DNA from: an uncultured Eggerthellaceae bacterium
Lineage (GTDB): Bacteria; Actinomycetota; Coriobacteriia; Coriobacteriales; Eggerthellaceae
Reading direction: 5' to 3'
Assembly: GCA_934630905.1 (NCBI GenBank)
Contig: CAKTXN010000046.1
Span: 1-13,615 of the forward strand
Length of the DNA stretch: 13,615 nucleotides
Part shown: positions 1-6,637 of the stretch, piece after piece
Numbering within the stretch: the first letter of the stretch is position 1
How the letters are laid out: each line of letters opens with the position of its first letter
Notes under the pieces: model-generated
What the model saw: only the letters and a program-made list of their open reading frames with translations
The model's database searches: none
What the model was told of the DNA's origin: nothing
Program-made: the position numbers and the translations under genes

Positions 1-1
1 G

Positions 2-2104
2 ACTATTACCAGCGGCACCTACACCGGTGGTCTGAATACTGTCAAGAGCGAGGAAGGCTCCAAGCTGGGCATCAACGATGGTAAGTTTGTTTCCGATTAT
101 GCGCCGAGGTTTGGTGTTACGGGAACCATTTTGGTCTATGGCACTACGACGATTGCCGGCGGTGAGTTTATCCAAAACAGTACCAGCACGAACGCAAGAG
201 TCGTTGTGACCGGCAAGGTCGATGGATATGACTCTATTACCTATGTGAATGGCGGTTCATTCACCAACAAGGGTAGCGGAAACATTTTCCACGGCGTGGG
301 TAAGGCCACCTCTGATAACTTTGAGGTCTCCGGCGGTACGTTCAACAAGTATGTTTCCGATAGCTATATGGCCGACGGTTACATTCCTGTCAAGAACTCC
401 GATGGCACCTATGGTGTGAAGGAAGGCAAGTTTGTCGCCGAGGTTGGCAGCGTCGGCTACGAGACCTTCGATGAGGCTATCGCTGCGGCCAATGCAAGCA
501 CTAATAGCAAAACTATTTACCTGCGTGAAAACATAACGGTCGACCATCAGCTGGTTATCGATAATACCAAGGGCAAGACCATTACCCTCGATTTGGAAGG
601 CTTCACCCTGACCAGCACCTATGAAATCAACACGGCCATCAAGAATGGTAGCTACGCGCTGGTGAACAACACCCCGTTGACCATTAAAAACGGTACGTTC
701 GCGGCGGGTCAGGCTCGCGCGCTTGGTGCTCTTGAGGCATTGACACTGGACGGGGCAACTGTGACGCAGACGTTGACTGGCGGTCATGCTTGCGTGGCAT
801 TCTGCGCCAATGGCAAGAGCTACACTATTAAGAACAACTCTGTCATTGAAGGTGCTTACGCGGTGTGCAACTTCGCCAACAACAGCACCATCAATATCAC
901 CGGCAGCAAGCTGATCGGTACAGGCAACACCCTGTACCACAACGGCTCTAACTACGGCCTGAAGCTGACGGTGAAGAATACTGCCATCACCAGCAGTGGT
1001 AGCTGCGGCGTGTACATCTCAGGCTCCACGAGCGCGCAGTCCAATGCGGGCAACCAGAATGGCGCGGGCGGATATCAGAAGGCCACCTTTACCGGCTGCA
1101 CCATCTCCGGTGCGATCAACGGTGTTGAGGTGAAGTACACTGACCTGACGCTGGACAGCTGCACCGCTTCCACCACCGCGAAGGATGCCAGCTACAAGCA
1201 GGACAACAATGGTCCTGCGGGTTCTGGCTTCGCTGTGGTGTCCACGGATAACGCGATGAATAACGTGACCCCCAAGCCGGAGGGCACCATTATCATTAAG
1301 GGCACGGGCAAATACACCGGCCCCGTGGGTCTGGGCTCTCTGAAGTCCGTGAAGGAAACCTATGCGGACTTTGCGGATGAGACCATCAATATTTCTGACG
1401 GCACGTTTACCAACGAGGTTCCTGCAAGCTATTGCGCAGTAGGCTATGCTCCTGTTGCGAACGCCGACGGTACGTACGGCGTCAAGCTTGCTGAAGGCGC
1501 GTACCTACTGCAGGATTACCGCAGTGGTGACCAGGCCTCTTGGACGTATCCGACCAAGGAAGGCATGGCGTTTGCTGGTTGGTACAAGGATGCTGCGTTC
1601 ACGACTGCCTGCACCGAAAGCGATGTCGAGGGCGCTGCTTATGCCAAGTTCGTCAAGATTACCGATCTGCTGAAGTTCCGCGGCGGTTCGTTGAGGATGG
1701 ATGTTGCTCAGCCTTCTGAGCTCACGTGGCTGCGTTTTGGTTACACCATGGCTCTTCCCGAAGGCGCAAGCTTTGTTGAGAATGGCTGGTACTTCAAGAA
1801 GGTCACGACACCTCAGCCGACGGATGTTCGCAGGGTGGCAAATAACAATGTTTTGAACATTGATGGAACCATTACCGCAAATCTTGTATTTACCGGGGTG
1901 ACAACAAACTATTATTCTGCTACCTTTAGTGAGAAGGCATTCGTCAAGTATGTAACGGCTGATGGAACTACCGTTGAAGCCGTTGAGAGCGATTATCAGG
2001 TACATTCGGTGCTTGATGTTGCCGATGTAATTCTTGCGCATCCTATGGCAAGTAAGGCCGAAAAAGATTATGCTACGCAAATCAAGGCCGCGGTCTCAGT
2101 CTAG
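2..2104 (+). CDS. Repeat-built surface/adhesin-like protein, 3' part (start lies left of window)
   Basis: The reading frame is open from base 2 to the TAG at 2102-2104 with no start that looks real, so the gene begins upstream; about 700 residues are visible. It is Thr/Asn/Gly/Ser-rich and built of short beta-strand repeats (window residues ~1-500) as in right-handed beta-helix adhesins. A module of the form GTF...V....A.GY.PV.N.DGTYGV occurs twice (about residues 110-140 and 463-495). After the first copy comes a segment GYETFDEAIAAAN typical of gut-bacterial surface proteins. Near residue 522 'MAFAGWYKDAAF' resembles an InlB/Flg_new repeat. The last ~145 residues (LRFGYTMALPEGA, ANLVFTGV, HSVLDVADVILAH) form a separate domain that I recall from Firmicutes surface proteins but cannot name. 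No LPXTG motif, C-terminal membrane helix or S-layer-homology domain is visible, so the anchoring mode is unknown. Its base composition is less GC-rich than the cluster to its right, which may mean transfer. The next gene starts 17 bases after the stop, suggesting co-transcription. Surface role: likely. Ligand: unknown. Confidence 0.85.
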   Translation, partial: TITSGTYTGGLNTVKSEEGSKLGINDGKFVSDYAPRFGVTGTILVYGTTTIAGGEFIQNSTSTNARVVVTGKVDGYDSITYVNGGSFTNKGSGNIFHGVGKATSDNFEVSGGTFNKYVSDSYMADGYIPVKNSDGTYGVKEGKFVAEVGSVGYETFDEAIAAANASTNSKTIYLRENITVDHQLVIDNTKGKTITLDLEGFTLTSTYEINTAIKNGSYALVNNTPLTIKNGTFAAGQARALGALEALTLDGATVTQTLTGGHACVAFCANGKSYTIKNNSVIEGAYAVCNFANNSTINITGSKLIGTGNTLYHNGSNYGLKLTVKNTAITSSGSCGVYISGSTSAQSNAGNQNGAGGYQKATFTGCTISGAINGVEVKYTDLTLDSCTASTTAKDASYKQDNNGPAGSGFAVVSTDNAMNNVTPKPEGTIIIKGTGKYTGPVGLGSLKSVKETYADFADETINISDGTFTNEVPASYCAVGYAPVANADGTYGVKLAEGAYLLQDYRSGDQASWTYPTKEGMAFAGWYKDAAFTTACTESDVEGAAYAKFVKITDLLKFRGGSLRMDVAQPSELTWLRFGYTMALPEGASFVENGWYFKKVTTPQPTDVRRVANNNVLNIDGTITANLVFTGVTTNYYSATFSEKAFVKYVTADGTTVEAVESDYQVHSVLDVADVILAHPMASKAEKDYATQIKAAVSV

Positions 2105-2120
2105 AAGAGGAACAAAAGAA

Positions 2121-2243
2121 ATGCAGAAGAAATATGAAAGCCCCGAGATGGATGTCATCGAGTTGGAAGACCGCGACGTTATTGTTGCGTCTCCCGGTCC
2201 TGGTGACACCGATGTTGATCCGGGCGGTGACGGCGGCTGGTAA
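2121..2243 (+). CDS. 40-residue putative RiPP precursor peptide
   Basis: ATG at 2121 follows an AGAAGAGG ribosome site at about ten bases, 17 bases after the stop of the surface-protein gene. The N-terminal half (KYESPEMDVIELEDRDVI, residues 4-21) is charged and leader-like. It has Y5-x-x-P8-x-M10, close to the YxxPxL motif that PqqD-like domains bind in lasso-peptide leaders; the paeninodin leader also starts with a KKxYxxPxLEV pattern. The C-terminal half (residues 23-40) is Gly/Pro/Asp-rich, ends in Trp, and has no Cys. If a core began at G26, D33 would be at ring position 8, the usual lasso macrolactam geometry; the -2 residue would be Ser rather than the usual Thr, and no cyclase is present here. 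S24 and T30 are the only hydroxyl residues after the leader, hence the candidate sites for the neighbouring kinase. Alternative: a short unmodified companion of the surface protein. That it is a real gene is likely. That it is the precursor of the 3044-8637 enzymes is inferred. Confidence 0.7.
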   Translation: MQKKYESPEMDVIELEDRDVIVASPGPGDTDVDPGGDGGW

Positions 2244-2274
2244 TCCTTGTGGCGTTTTGCCATGTCGGATGAGG

Positions 2275-2312
2275 GTTTGCTAGGGTGTTTTGTATTTAGC
2301 ATTCCTAAGCAG
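2275..2312 (+). repeat. 38-bp direct repeat, copy 1
   Basis: Begins GTTTGCTAGGGTGTTTTGT and ends CCTAAGCAG. It matches copy 2 (2349-2386) at 35 of 38 positions. It starts 31 bases after the peptide stop codon. The central TTAG/CTAA pair can form only a short hairpin in this copy. Confidence 0.8.
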
Positions 2313-2348
2313 AATGCCTCCGGCTCTGAATAGGGACGCAGGTGTTCC

Positions 2349-2386
2349 GTTTGCTAGGGTGTTTTGTGCTTAGCATTTCTAAGCAG
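2349..2386 (+). repeat. 38-bp direct repeat, copy 2 (with 7-bp hairpin)
   Basis: 35 of 38 bases match copy 1; 36 bases separate the two copies. In this copy TGCTTAG-CATTT-CTAAGCA is a perfect 7-bp inverted repeat, weakened in copy 1 by two changes. The function is unknown. It could be a remnant of a duplicated 3' region, a protein-binding site or an RNA-processing site. No T-run follows, so neither copy looks like a simple intrinsic terminator. Confidence 0.8.
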
Positions 2387-2405
2387 CTAGTCGTTAGGTA
2401 TTCCG

Positions 2406-2440
2406 GAAGGCGGGCGCGTTTGCGCTCGCCTTCTGCTTCT
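2406..2440 (+). terminator. GC-rich 12-bp hairpin, possible terminator after the peptide gene
   Basis: GAAGGCGGGCGC pairs with GCGCTCGCCTTC (one G-T wobble) around a GTTT loop, followed by TGCTTCTTG. The stem is strong but the T-run is interrupted, so it may act as a weak terminator or an mRNA 3'-end stabiliser between the peptide gene and the membrane protein at 2480. Confidence 0.4.
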
Positions 2441-2479
2441 TGTGGATGTTCAATGATTGAACGAAGGGTAAGCGAATCT

Positions 2480-2926
2480 ATGGATACGCGGAAACGTAAT
2501 TTGCTCATTGGCTTGGGCGCGTCAGTCCTGGTTGTGGTTGCGGCGCTTGTGGTGCTTATGGCGTTGGGCGGCTCGAACCAGGATGAGGCTGCCTCGAGCA
2601 GTGCCGCAGCGGCTGCATCGGATGCAGCTTCTGCCAGCGCGGGCACGCTGCATTCCTCGGGCGATGGCACGGCTGACAACCAGGTTGATGCGTTCGAGGT
2701 ATACGGTGATTCCGCTGATGGCGCGGCGGTTTCTAGCGGCGATACATCGAGCGTGAGCGGTTCGGACGCTGTTTCGGGCGACCAGCCTGACAGCGCGGGG
2801 TCGAGCGACAGCGACTCTACCGGGAATGGCGAAGGTGACTCCGCAGGCAACGGCGAGCCAGCCGACGGTGCTGATCCCGGCGTCAAAACAGAAGCCGATG
2901 GCTCCAAGTGGACGGGGTACTACTAA
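2480..2926 (+). CDS. Small membrane-anchored protein with acidic Ser/Gly/Asp-rich tail
   Basis: 148 residues from the ATG at 2480, which follows GAAGGG by 11 bases. An in-frame ATG at 2453 would add nine residues. MDTRKR is followed by one strongly hydrophobic segment (LLIGLGASVLVVVAALVVLM, about residues 8-27). The rest is an external-type tail: an Ala/Ser stretch, then many Asp/Ser/Gly repeats (about residues 35-130), ending in SKWTGYY. This fits a single-pass protein with a positive cytoplasmic N-terminus and a low-complexity, disordered outside region. The lack of a lipobox and the positive-inside pattern favour an uncleaved anchor. I recognise no family. It sits between the peptide gene and the modification cluster and converges on the nucleotidyltransferase gene, so a role in the same system is possible but only by position. 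Its low complexity matches the insertions seen in the cluster enzymes. Confidence 0.65.
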   Translation: MDTRKRNLLIGLGASVLVVVAALVVLMALGGSNQDEAASSSAAAAASDAASASAGTLHSSGDGTADNQVDAFEVYGDSADGAAVSSGDTSSVSGSDAVSGDQPDSAGSSDSDSTGNGEGDSAGNGEPADGADPGVKTEADGSKWTGYY

Positions 2927-2971
2927 GGTTTCCCTTGGGCGTACCGCGTTCGAAAATATTGCAACCAAGAT

Positions 2972-3006
2972 GGGTTCTGGGAAACATATCCCAGGACCCT
3001 TTTTTA
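2972..3006 (+). terminator. Strong intrinsic terminator
   Basis: GGGTTCTGGGA and TCCCAGGACCC form an 11-bp stem (one T-G pair) around AACATA, followed by six T's. It ends the transcript of the 2480-2926 gene. On the opposite strand no good T-run follows, so it serves the + strand mainly. Confidence 0.85.
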
Positions 3007-3043
3007 TTTTGCGATGCGGCATAACAGCCGCGCCTTCGCCACC

Positions 3044-4393
3044 TTACATTCGTGTGACTTCAAGGCGTTTGAGCAGGTCAACGTCCTTTTTCGCGCTGCG
3101 GGCATCGTTGGCAAGGTCGCTTACTTTCGCGTTGCGCGCAAGTCCCTTGCGCACGATGTGCCCCACTTGATAGAGGCACGCGGCTGGGGCAAGCCACACG
3201 TGTTTGCGCGCCGGCGCCCAGTGGACGCGTCCACCGTCGTACAGGTAACGCACCAGCGCTGCGGGGCTGCGGAAACTGTGCAGCACCGTGCGGGTTGTCT
3301 GCGCGCCGTGCTCTACTTTGCGCCCCATGTTTCCCTTGCGCATGATATAGAGCAACAGGTCGTTTGCGAGTTGCGCATCGGCGTGCTCAAACCATGTTGC
3401 CGAAGTTTGAAGCCCCAGGTAAGAGCGACAAAGCCACGTGGTGGTAATAGCAAGCTTCTCCATGCCGATTTGCTGCGCGGCGTGCTGGAACCCGGCTTCC
3501 CACAGCTTATCGGTTAGGTGCGCGGCAACGAACATCTGCCAATCCAGAATCTGGCGAAGCCCCAGCCCTGACCCTAAATGCTGGTTGACATGTGCCAACA
3601 ATACCAGGCCGTTTTCGAGAGGCGGTAATACAGGCACGGTGAAACCGGCGACATCTTCCCAGGTAGCACGCGGGATAGCGTTGTATATAGCCTGGTCAAG
3701 GTAGTACGCTTGCTGCTTGTTGGTGCAGGTGCTGAAGAAGCGATGCAGCTCGATTTCAGGGCAGTCTGCTTTTTTGAACCCTGCGTGGCGCGGATTGATC
3801 TCGAGCGAAGTATCGTTTTCCCAGCCAAGGTGCTCTAAAAGCGAAAACGCCTGGTCAAAGTGCTTGGGCAGCACAATAAGGTCGATGTCTCCCATGCTGC
3901 GCCCGTTCGGCTGCGGGTAATTCACCGCAGCTGCCGCGCCCTTCAGCACGGCAACGGGAATGTCTGCCTGGCGAAATGCGGAAAGCACGCGGTCTTGCGT
4001 CATCATAAGGCGATACCAGCTTGACAGGTTTTTCCCTACGCGCGCAAGATATTCTGCCTGGTCAGCGGCGGATAGAGCAAGCGATTCAATGGCGTTCGCC
4101 GGGTAGCCGACAACCGATTGCGCTACGAGCTCTGCGCGCACGGCGGGCCATAAGTCGTTGGGGGGTGTGGGGATGGGAGCAGGGGCGGGTGCAGGTTCGG
4201 TGGCTGCAAGGGCGGGTGCGGGCGCGTGCTCGCGTTCGGCTGCGGGCGCGAGGTCTGCCCCGGCTGCAGGTGCGGATGCCTGTCCGGGCGCCGATGCGGG
4301 CGCATCCCCGGTCCCTTCGCCAGCTGCTTGCTGAAAGGCGCTTTCGGCGGCGATGATCTTGAGCGTGTACTCTTCGGCGGCGGAAAGCTCCAC
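3044..4393 (-). CDS. Nucleotidyltransferase-fold protein (NTP_transf_5 / PF14907 type), putative peptide-tailoring enzyme
   Basis: 449 residues from a GTG at 4393, chosen because GAGAGG lies eight bases upstream; a GTG at 4456 would add 21 residues but has a poor ribosome site. Key motifs fit the family: VLKGAA (residues 148-153), YPQPNGRSMGDIDLIV (159-174) with the paired acidic residues D169 and D171 expected to bind metal and nucleotide, EIELH (213-217), and HVNQHLGSGLGLRQILDW (268-285). Family members act on peptide or small-molecule acceptors; in pseudomycoidin-type lasso clusters a homologue works together with an HPr-kinase-like enzyme. Here the kinase gene is its divergent neighbour, which supports a joint tailoring role. 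Residues 24-78 are an odd Ala/Pro/Gly low-complexity insertion splitting the N-terminal helix from the rest. The donor nucleotide or sugar cannot be told from sequence. Confidence 0.85.
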   Translation of the reverse strand: MELSAAEEYTLKIIAAESAFQQAAGEGTGDAPASAPGQASAPAAGADLAPAAEREHAPAPALAATEPAPAPAPIPTPPNDLWPAVRAELVAQSVVGYPANAIESLALSAADQAEYLARVGKNLSSWYRLMMTQDRVLSAFRQADIPVAVLKGAAAAVNYPQPNGRSMGDIDLIVLPKHFDQAFSLLEHLGWENDTSLEINPRHAGFKKADCPEIELHRFFSTCTNKQQAYYLDQAIYNAIPRATWEDVAGFTVPVLPPLENGLVLLAHVNQHLGSGLGLRQILDWQMFVAAHLTDKLWEAGFQHAAQQIGMEKLAITTTWLCRSYLGLQTSATWFEHADAQLANDLLLYIMRKGNMGRKVEHGAQTTRTVLHSFRSPAALVRYLYDGGRVHWAPARKHVWLAPAACLYQVGHIVRKGLARNAKVSDLANDARSAKKDVDLLKRLEVTRM

Positions 4394-4547
4394 GGGTTCT
4401 TCCTCTCGTTGTTTTGCTGCATCGTGCGGGGGAGTGCGTGCGTTCGGCAGTCTCACGGCGCGTGCCTGCTGTTCGCCCGCAATGCGCAGGTGCGCATGGA
4501 AATTACTTGCGAATTCGATAGTTGTCCCCGCGCGTATCTTGTGCGCT

Positions 4548-4553
4548 TATAAT
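4548..4553 (+). promoter_or_regulatory. Candidate -10 box for the kinase-PqqD-peptidase-ABC operon
   Basis: A perfect TATAAT lies 110 bases before the kinase start, in the 269-bp divergent intergenic region 4394-4662. The best upstream -35 match (TTGTCC, 4522-4527) gives a 20-base spacer, too long for a standard sigma-70 site, so the call rests on the -10 alone. The - strand gene needs its own promoter in the same region; I could not pick one with confidence. Confidence 0.45.
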
Positions 4554-4648
4554 AAAACAACGACAACCATGATGCGGAAAATGCCTAAAAATGGTGCAAT
4601 TCTTGCGTTGACGCGGCTGTCTTGTTCTTCGTTTGTCACCGCCTTCCC

Positions 4649-4654
4649 AAGGAG
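4649..4654 (+). promoter_or_regulatory. Ribosome binding site fixing the kinase start
   Basis: AAGGAG lies eight bases before the ATG at 4663. This excludes the in-frame upstream start at 4633 and gives an N-terminus beginning MFCVQIAEVL. Confidence 0.85.
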
Positions 4655-4662
4655 CAACGTTA

Positions 4663-5538
4663 ATGTTTTGCGTTCAGATAGCCGAGGTTCTTGTTGCCAT
4701 AGAGAACCGCTATGCGTTCACTGAACGGCTCTGTGCGGACTATATTGTTGACGTCTCCCCTGATGAATGTGACTTTTCGGTATCGGCAACAGCGGAAGAA
4801 ATTGCAGCGGAAAACAACGACGAAGACGCGTTTTCGCCCGCATATTGCGAATCGTTGGCGCTCTATCGCAAGATGTGCACGCGCATGCTTGATTACGATG
4901 CTTTCTTGTTTCATGCGGCGGTTGTCTCGTACGGGGGGCGCGGCTACGCGTTTGCGGCGAAAAGCGGCACGGGCAAAAGCACGCACGTTGTGCAGTGGAT
5001 GCGCGCGCTGGGCGACCGCGTGACGGTAGTGAACGGCGACAAGCCCATCCTCCGCTGGTGGAGTGGGGAAGGCGCTGGTGCCGGCGAAGGCGAAGGTGCT
5101 GGCGCTGCCGCCGATGAAGGTGAAACCCCTGGTAGGGAGCGTGCTGACGAAGGCGCTGCTGCGGGGAAAAGCGCTGGTGCTGCTGTCGGCGAAGGCAGTC
5201 AGGCATCAGGTGCGTTTCTTGTGTATGGCACGCCGTATTGCGGCAAAGAGAGCTGGGGGCAGAATACGAGCGTGCCCCTTCGCGCTGTTTGCTTTATTGA
5301 GCGTTGTGAGCCAGGTGAGCCGGACTGTCTGAAGCGCTTGGAAGACGACGGCGAAATAATCAACCGCATGATGAATCAGATTCTTCTGCCGAAAGATCCT
5401 GTTTTGGCTGTTCGGCAGCTTGATTTGCTGGATAGGCTGGTCACGAGCGTGCCGTTTTACGTGCTGCGCTGCACGCCGACCCGCGCTGCCTTTAACGCGG
5501 CGTTTCAAATGACGCTGTGCGATAATGAGAACGAATAA
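4663..5538 (+). CDS. HPr kinase-like P-loop kinase, putative peptide kinase
   Basis: 291 residues. FLFHAAVV (81-88) precedes the P-loop AAKSGTGKST (98-107), the arrangement of HPr kinase/phosphorylase catalytic domains. VVNGDKPILRW (122-132) and VYGTPYCGKE (187-196) are signatures I associate with the HprK-related kinases next to PqqD genes in clostridia. It lacks the usual HprK N-terminal domain and is not expected to act on HPr. Relatives in lasso clusters (paeninodin type) phosphorylate a Ser of the peptide, so the 40-residue peptide at 2121 is the obvious substrate; this is inference. Residues 134-183 are a Gly/Ala/Glu low-complexity insertion lying exactly between the NGDK and YGTP motifs. 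First gene of the operon; the PqqD gene follows 25 bases after its stop. Expected in the cytosol. Confidence 0.85.
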   Translation: MFCVQIAEVLVAIENRYAFTERLCADYIVDVSPDECDFSVSATAEEIAAENNDEDAFSPAYCESLALYRKMCTRMLDYDAFLFHAAVVSYGGRGYAFAAKSGTGKSTHVVQWMRALGDRVTVVNGDKPILRWWSGEGAGAGEGEGAGAAADEGETPGRERADEGAAAGKSAGAAVGEGSQASGAFLVYGTPYCGKESWGQNTSVPLRAVCFIERCEPGEPDCLKRLEDDGEIINRMMNQILLPKDPVLAVRQLDLLDRLVTSVPFYVLRCTPTRAAFNAAFQMTLCDNENE

Positions 5539-5563
5539 TTGCATCGAAACGAAAGATTGTGAC

Positions 5564-5830
5564 ATGAAAATCAAAGACGGTTTCATCGTGAATAAAGTAG
5601 GCACGCAATACGTGGTGGTGCCGGTGGGTCAGGCCAGCAGGGAGCGTCATTGCATGATTCGTCTGAACGATACGGGCGCGTTTCTGTGGAAGCAGCTTGG
5701 TACGCATGCCACGGAAGATGCGCTGGTTCAGGCTTTGCTCACGGAATATGCGGTTGCAGATGATATGGCACGCGCCGATGTTGCGGCGTTTTTGGGCAAG
5801 CTGCGCGACGCCGATCTGCTGGACGAGTAG
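5564..5830 (+). CDS. PqqD-like peptide-binding protein (RiPP recognition element)
   Basis: 88 residues from ATG 5564, which gives the usual family length. An in-frame ATG at 5525 overlaps the kinase gene's end and would add 13 residues, but has no ribosome site; a weak GAAAG precedes 5564. The order fits PqqD (PF05402): KIKDGFIVNKVG then YVVVPVG (beta-hairpin), MIRLNDTGAFLWKQL (the core motif), ATEDALVQALLTEY, and a C-terminal helix VAAFLGKLRDADLLDE. Proteins of this fold bind the leader of a precursor peptide and present it to the modifying enzyme; in lasso systems the B1 protein does this through a YxxPxL leader motif, and the peptide at 2121 has YxxPxM. It lies 25 bases after the kinase and 15 bases before the peptidase, clearly in one operon. 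It is the only cluster enzyme or carrier without a low-complexity insertion. Confidence 0.88.
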   Translation: MKIKDGFIVNKVGTQYVVVPVGQASRERHCMIRLNDTGAFLWKQLGTHATEDALVQALLTEYAVADDMARADVAAFLGKLRDADLLDE

Positions 5831-5845
5831 ACGCCTGACGACTGG

Positions 5846-6637
5846 ATGCCTGGCGGCAATGGATTCATGACGGACGAGAAGGACATATCGGCAGAAGGGG
5901 CGGCTGCGGGATCGGGCGCGGGCTCGGGCGCGGGTGCGGTCGCTTCGGCGTCTGCGGGTGCGTGTTTGAGCGCGCCTGCGCCTTCTTCTGTCGCGCCTGT
6001 CGCTTCCGCCGCGCCCGAGTCTCTCGTCTCCGCCGCCTCGGCGCCTGCACCTGCGCCTTCCTCTGCTTCCGGGCCGCGTAAGATCGAGGACGTGCTGGCA
6101 GCCGAGGGCTTTTACCTGGGGCCGCCTGTGGGCGTTTCCATGTGGCCGATGCTGCGCAACCGTCACGACGTGATGATGGTGGTGCCGGCGGCGCGCGAGC
6201 TGCGTCGCTACGACGTGGCGCTGTATCGTCGCGGCGAGAAGTATGTGCTGCATCGCGTGGTGGGGCGCTACGAAAACGGCTCCGAAAAAGGCTATGTGAT
6301 CTGCGGAGATAATTGCGTGACGCTGGAGTATATTCCGCGCGAAAACGTGCTGGGAGTGCTGAGCGGCTTCTATCGCGACGGGTATCGCATTGATTGCGAA
6401 ACATCGCGCGGGTACCATGCGTACTCGAAGCTGTGGGTGGCGCTGTTTTCCGTTCGCAAGGTATGCAAGGGCGCAAGTGCTGCGGTAAGGCGCGCGGGAA
6501 AACGCGTGCTTTTGGCTTGTGGTCTGCGCAAACGCAAAGGTACAGATGATGTGGCGGTGGGCGGCGCGGTTGATGGCGTTGCTGCGGCTAGCGGCAGCGC
6601 CGGCAACACCAAGCGCGAAGCGGGGCGGAAACGATGA
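5846..6637 (+). CDS. Soluble S24/S26-type serine peptidase, putative leader peptidase
   Basis: 263 residues from ATG 5846; ATG 5867 (MTDEKDIS) is an equally possible start and neither has a strong ribosome site. The catalytic domain covers residues ~78-205: EDVLAAEGFYLGPPVG, then GVSMWPML (96-103) with nucleophile S98, RRYDVALYRRGEKYVLHRVVG (split about 120-140) with H136 where bacterial signal peptidases have Lys, and GDN (154-156). A Ser/His pair is typical of the Sec11/SipW-like S26B branch. There is no transmembrane segment, so it should work in the cytosol, unlike a signal peptidase. Residues 17-77 are an Ala/Ser/Pro/Gly low-complexity N-terminal extension, and the C-terminus is a basic Ala/Gly-rich tail. 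With the PqqD and exporter genes on each side it most likely cuts the precursor peptide. Its stop overlaps the ABC start by four bases (ATGA), indicating translational coupling. Confidence 0.8.
   Translation: MPGGNGFMTDEKDISAEGAAAGSGAGSGAGAVASASAGACLSAPAPSSVAPVASAAPESLVSAASAPAPAPSSASGPRKIEDVLAAEGFYLGPPVGVSMWPMLRNRHDVMMVVPAARELRRYDVALYRRGEKYVLHRVVGRYENGSEKGYVICGDNCVTLEYIPRENVLGVLSGFYRDGYRIDCETSRGYHAYSKLWVALFSVRKVCKGASAAVRRAGKRVLLACGLRKRKGTDDVAVGGAVDGVAAASGSAGNTKREAGRKR

Noticed and set aside
257..940. 227-codon - strand frame within the surface-protein gene
   Set aside because: Antisense to a clear repeat-containing coding region; no independent support.
1650..2104. Cell-wall sorting signal at the end of the surface protein
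   Set aside because: No LPXTG-like motif, hydrophobic segment or basic tail is present in the last 150 residues.
2275..2386. 38-bp repeats with a 36-base spacer have CRISPR-like dimensions
   Set aside because: Only two units, three mismatches between them, no third repeat, and no cas genes in the window.
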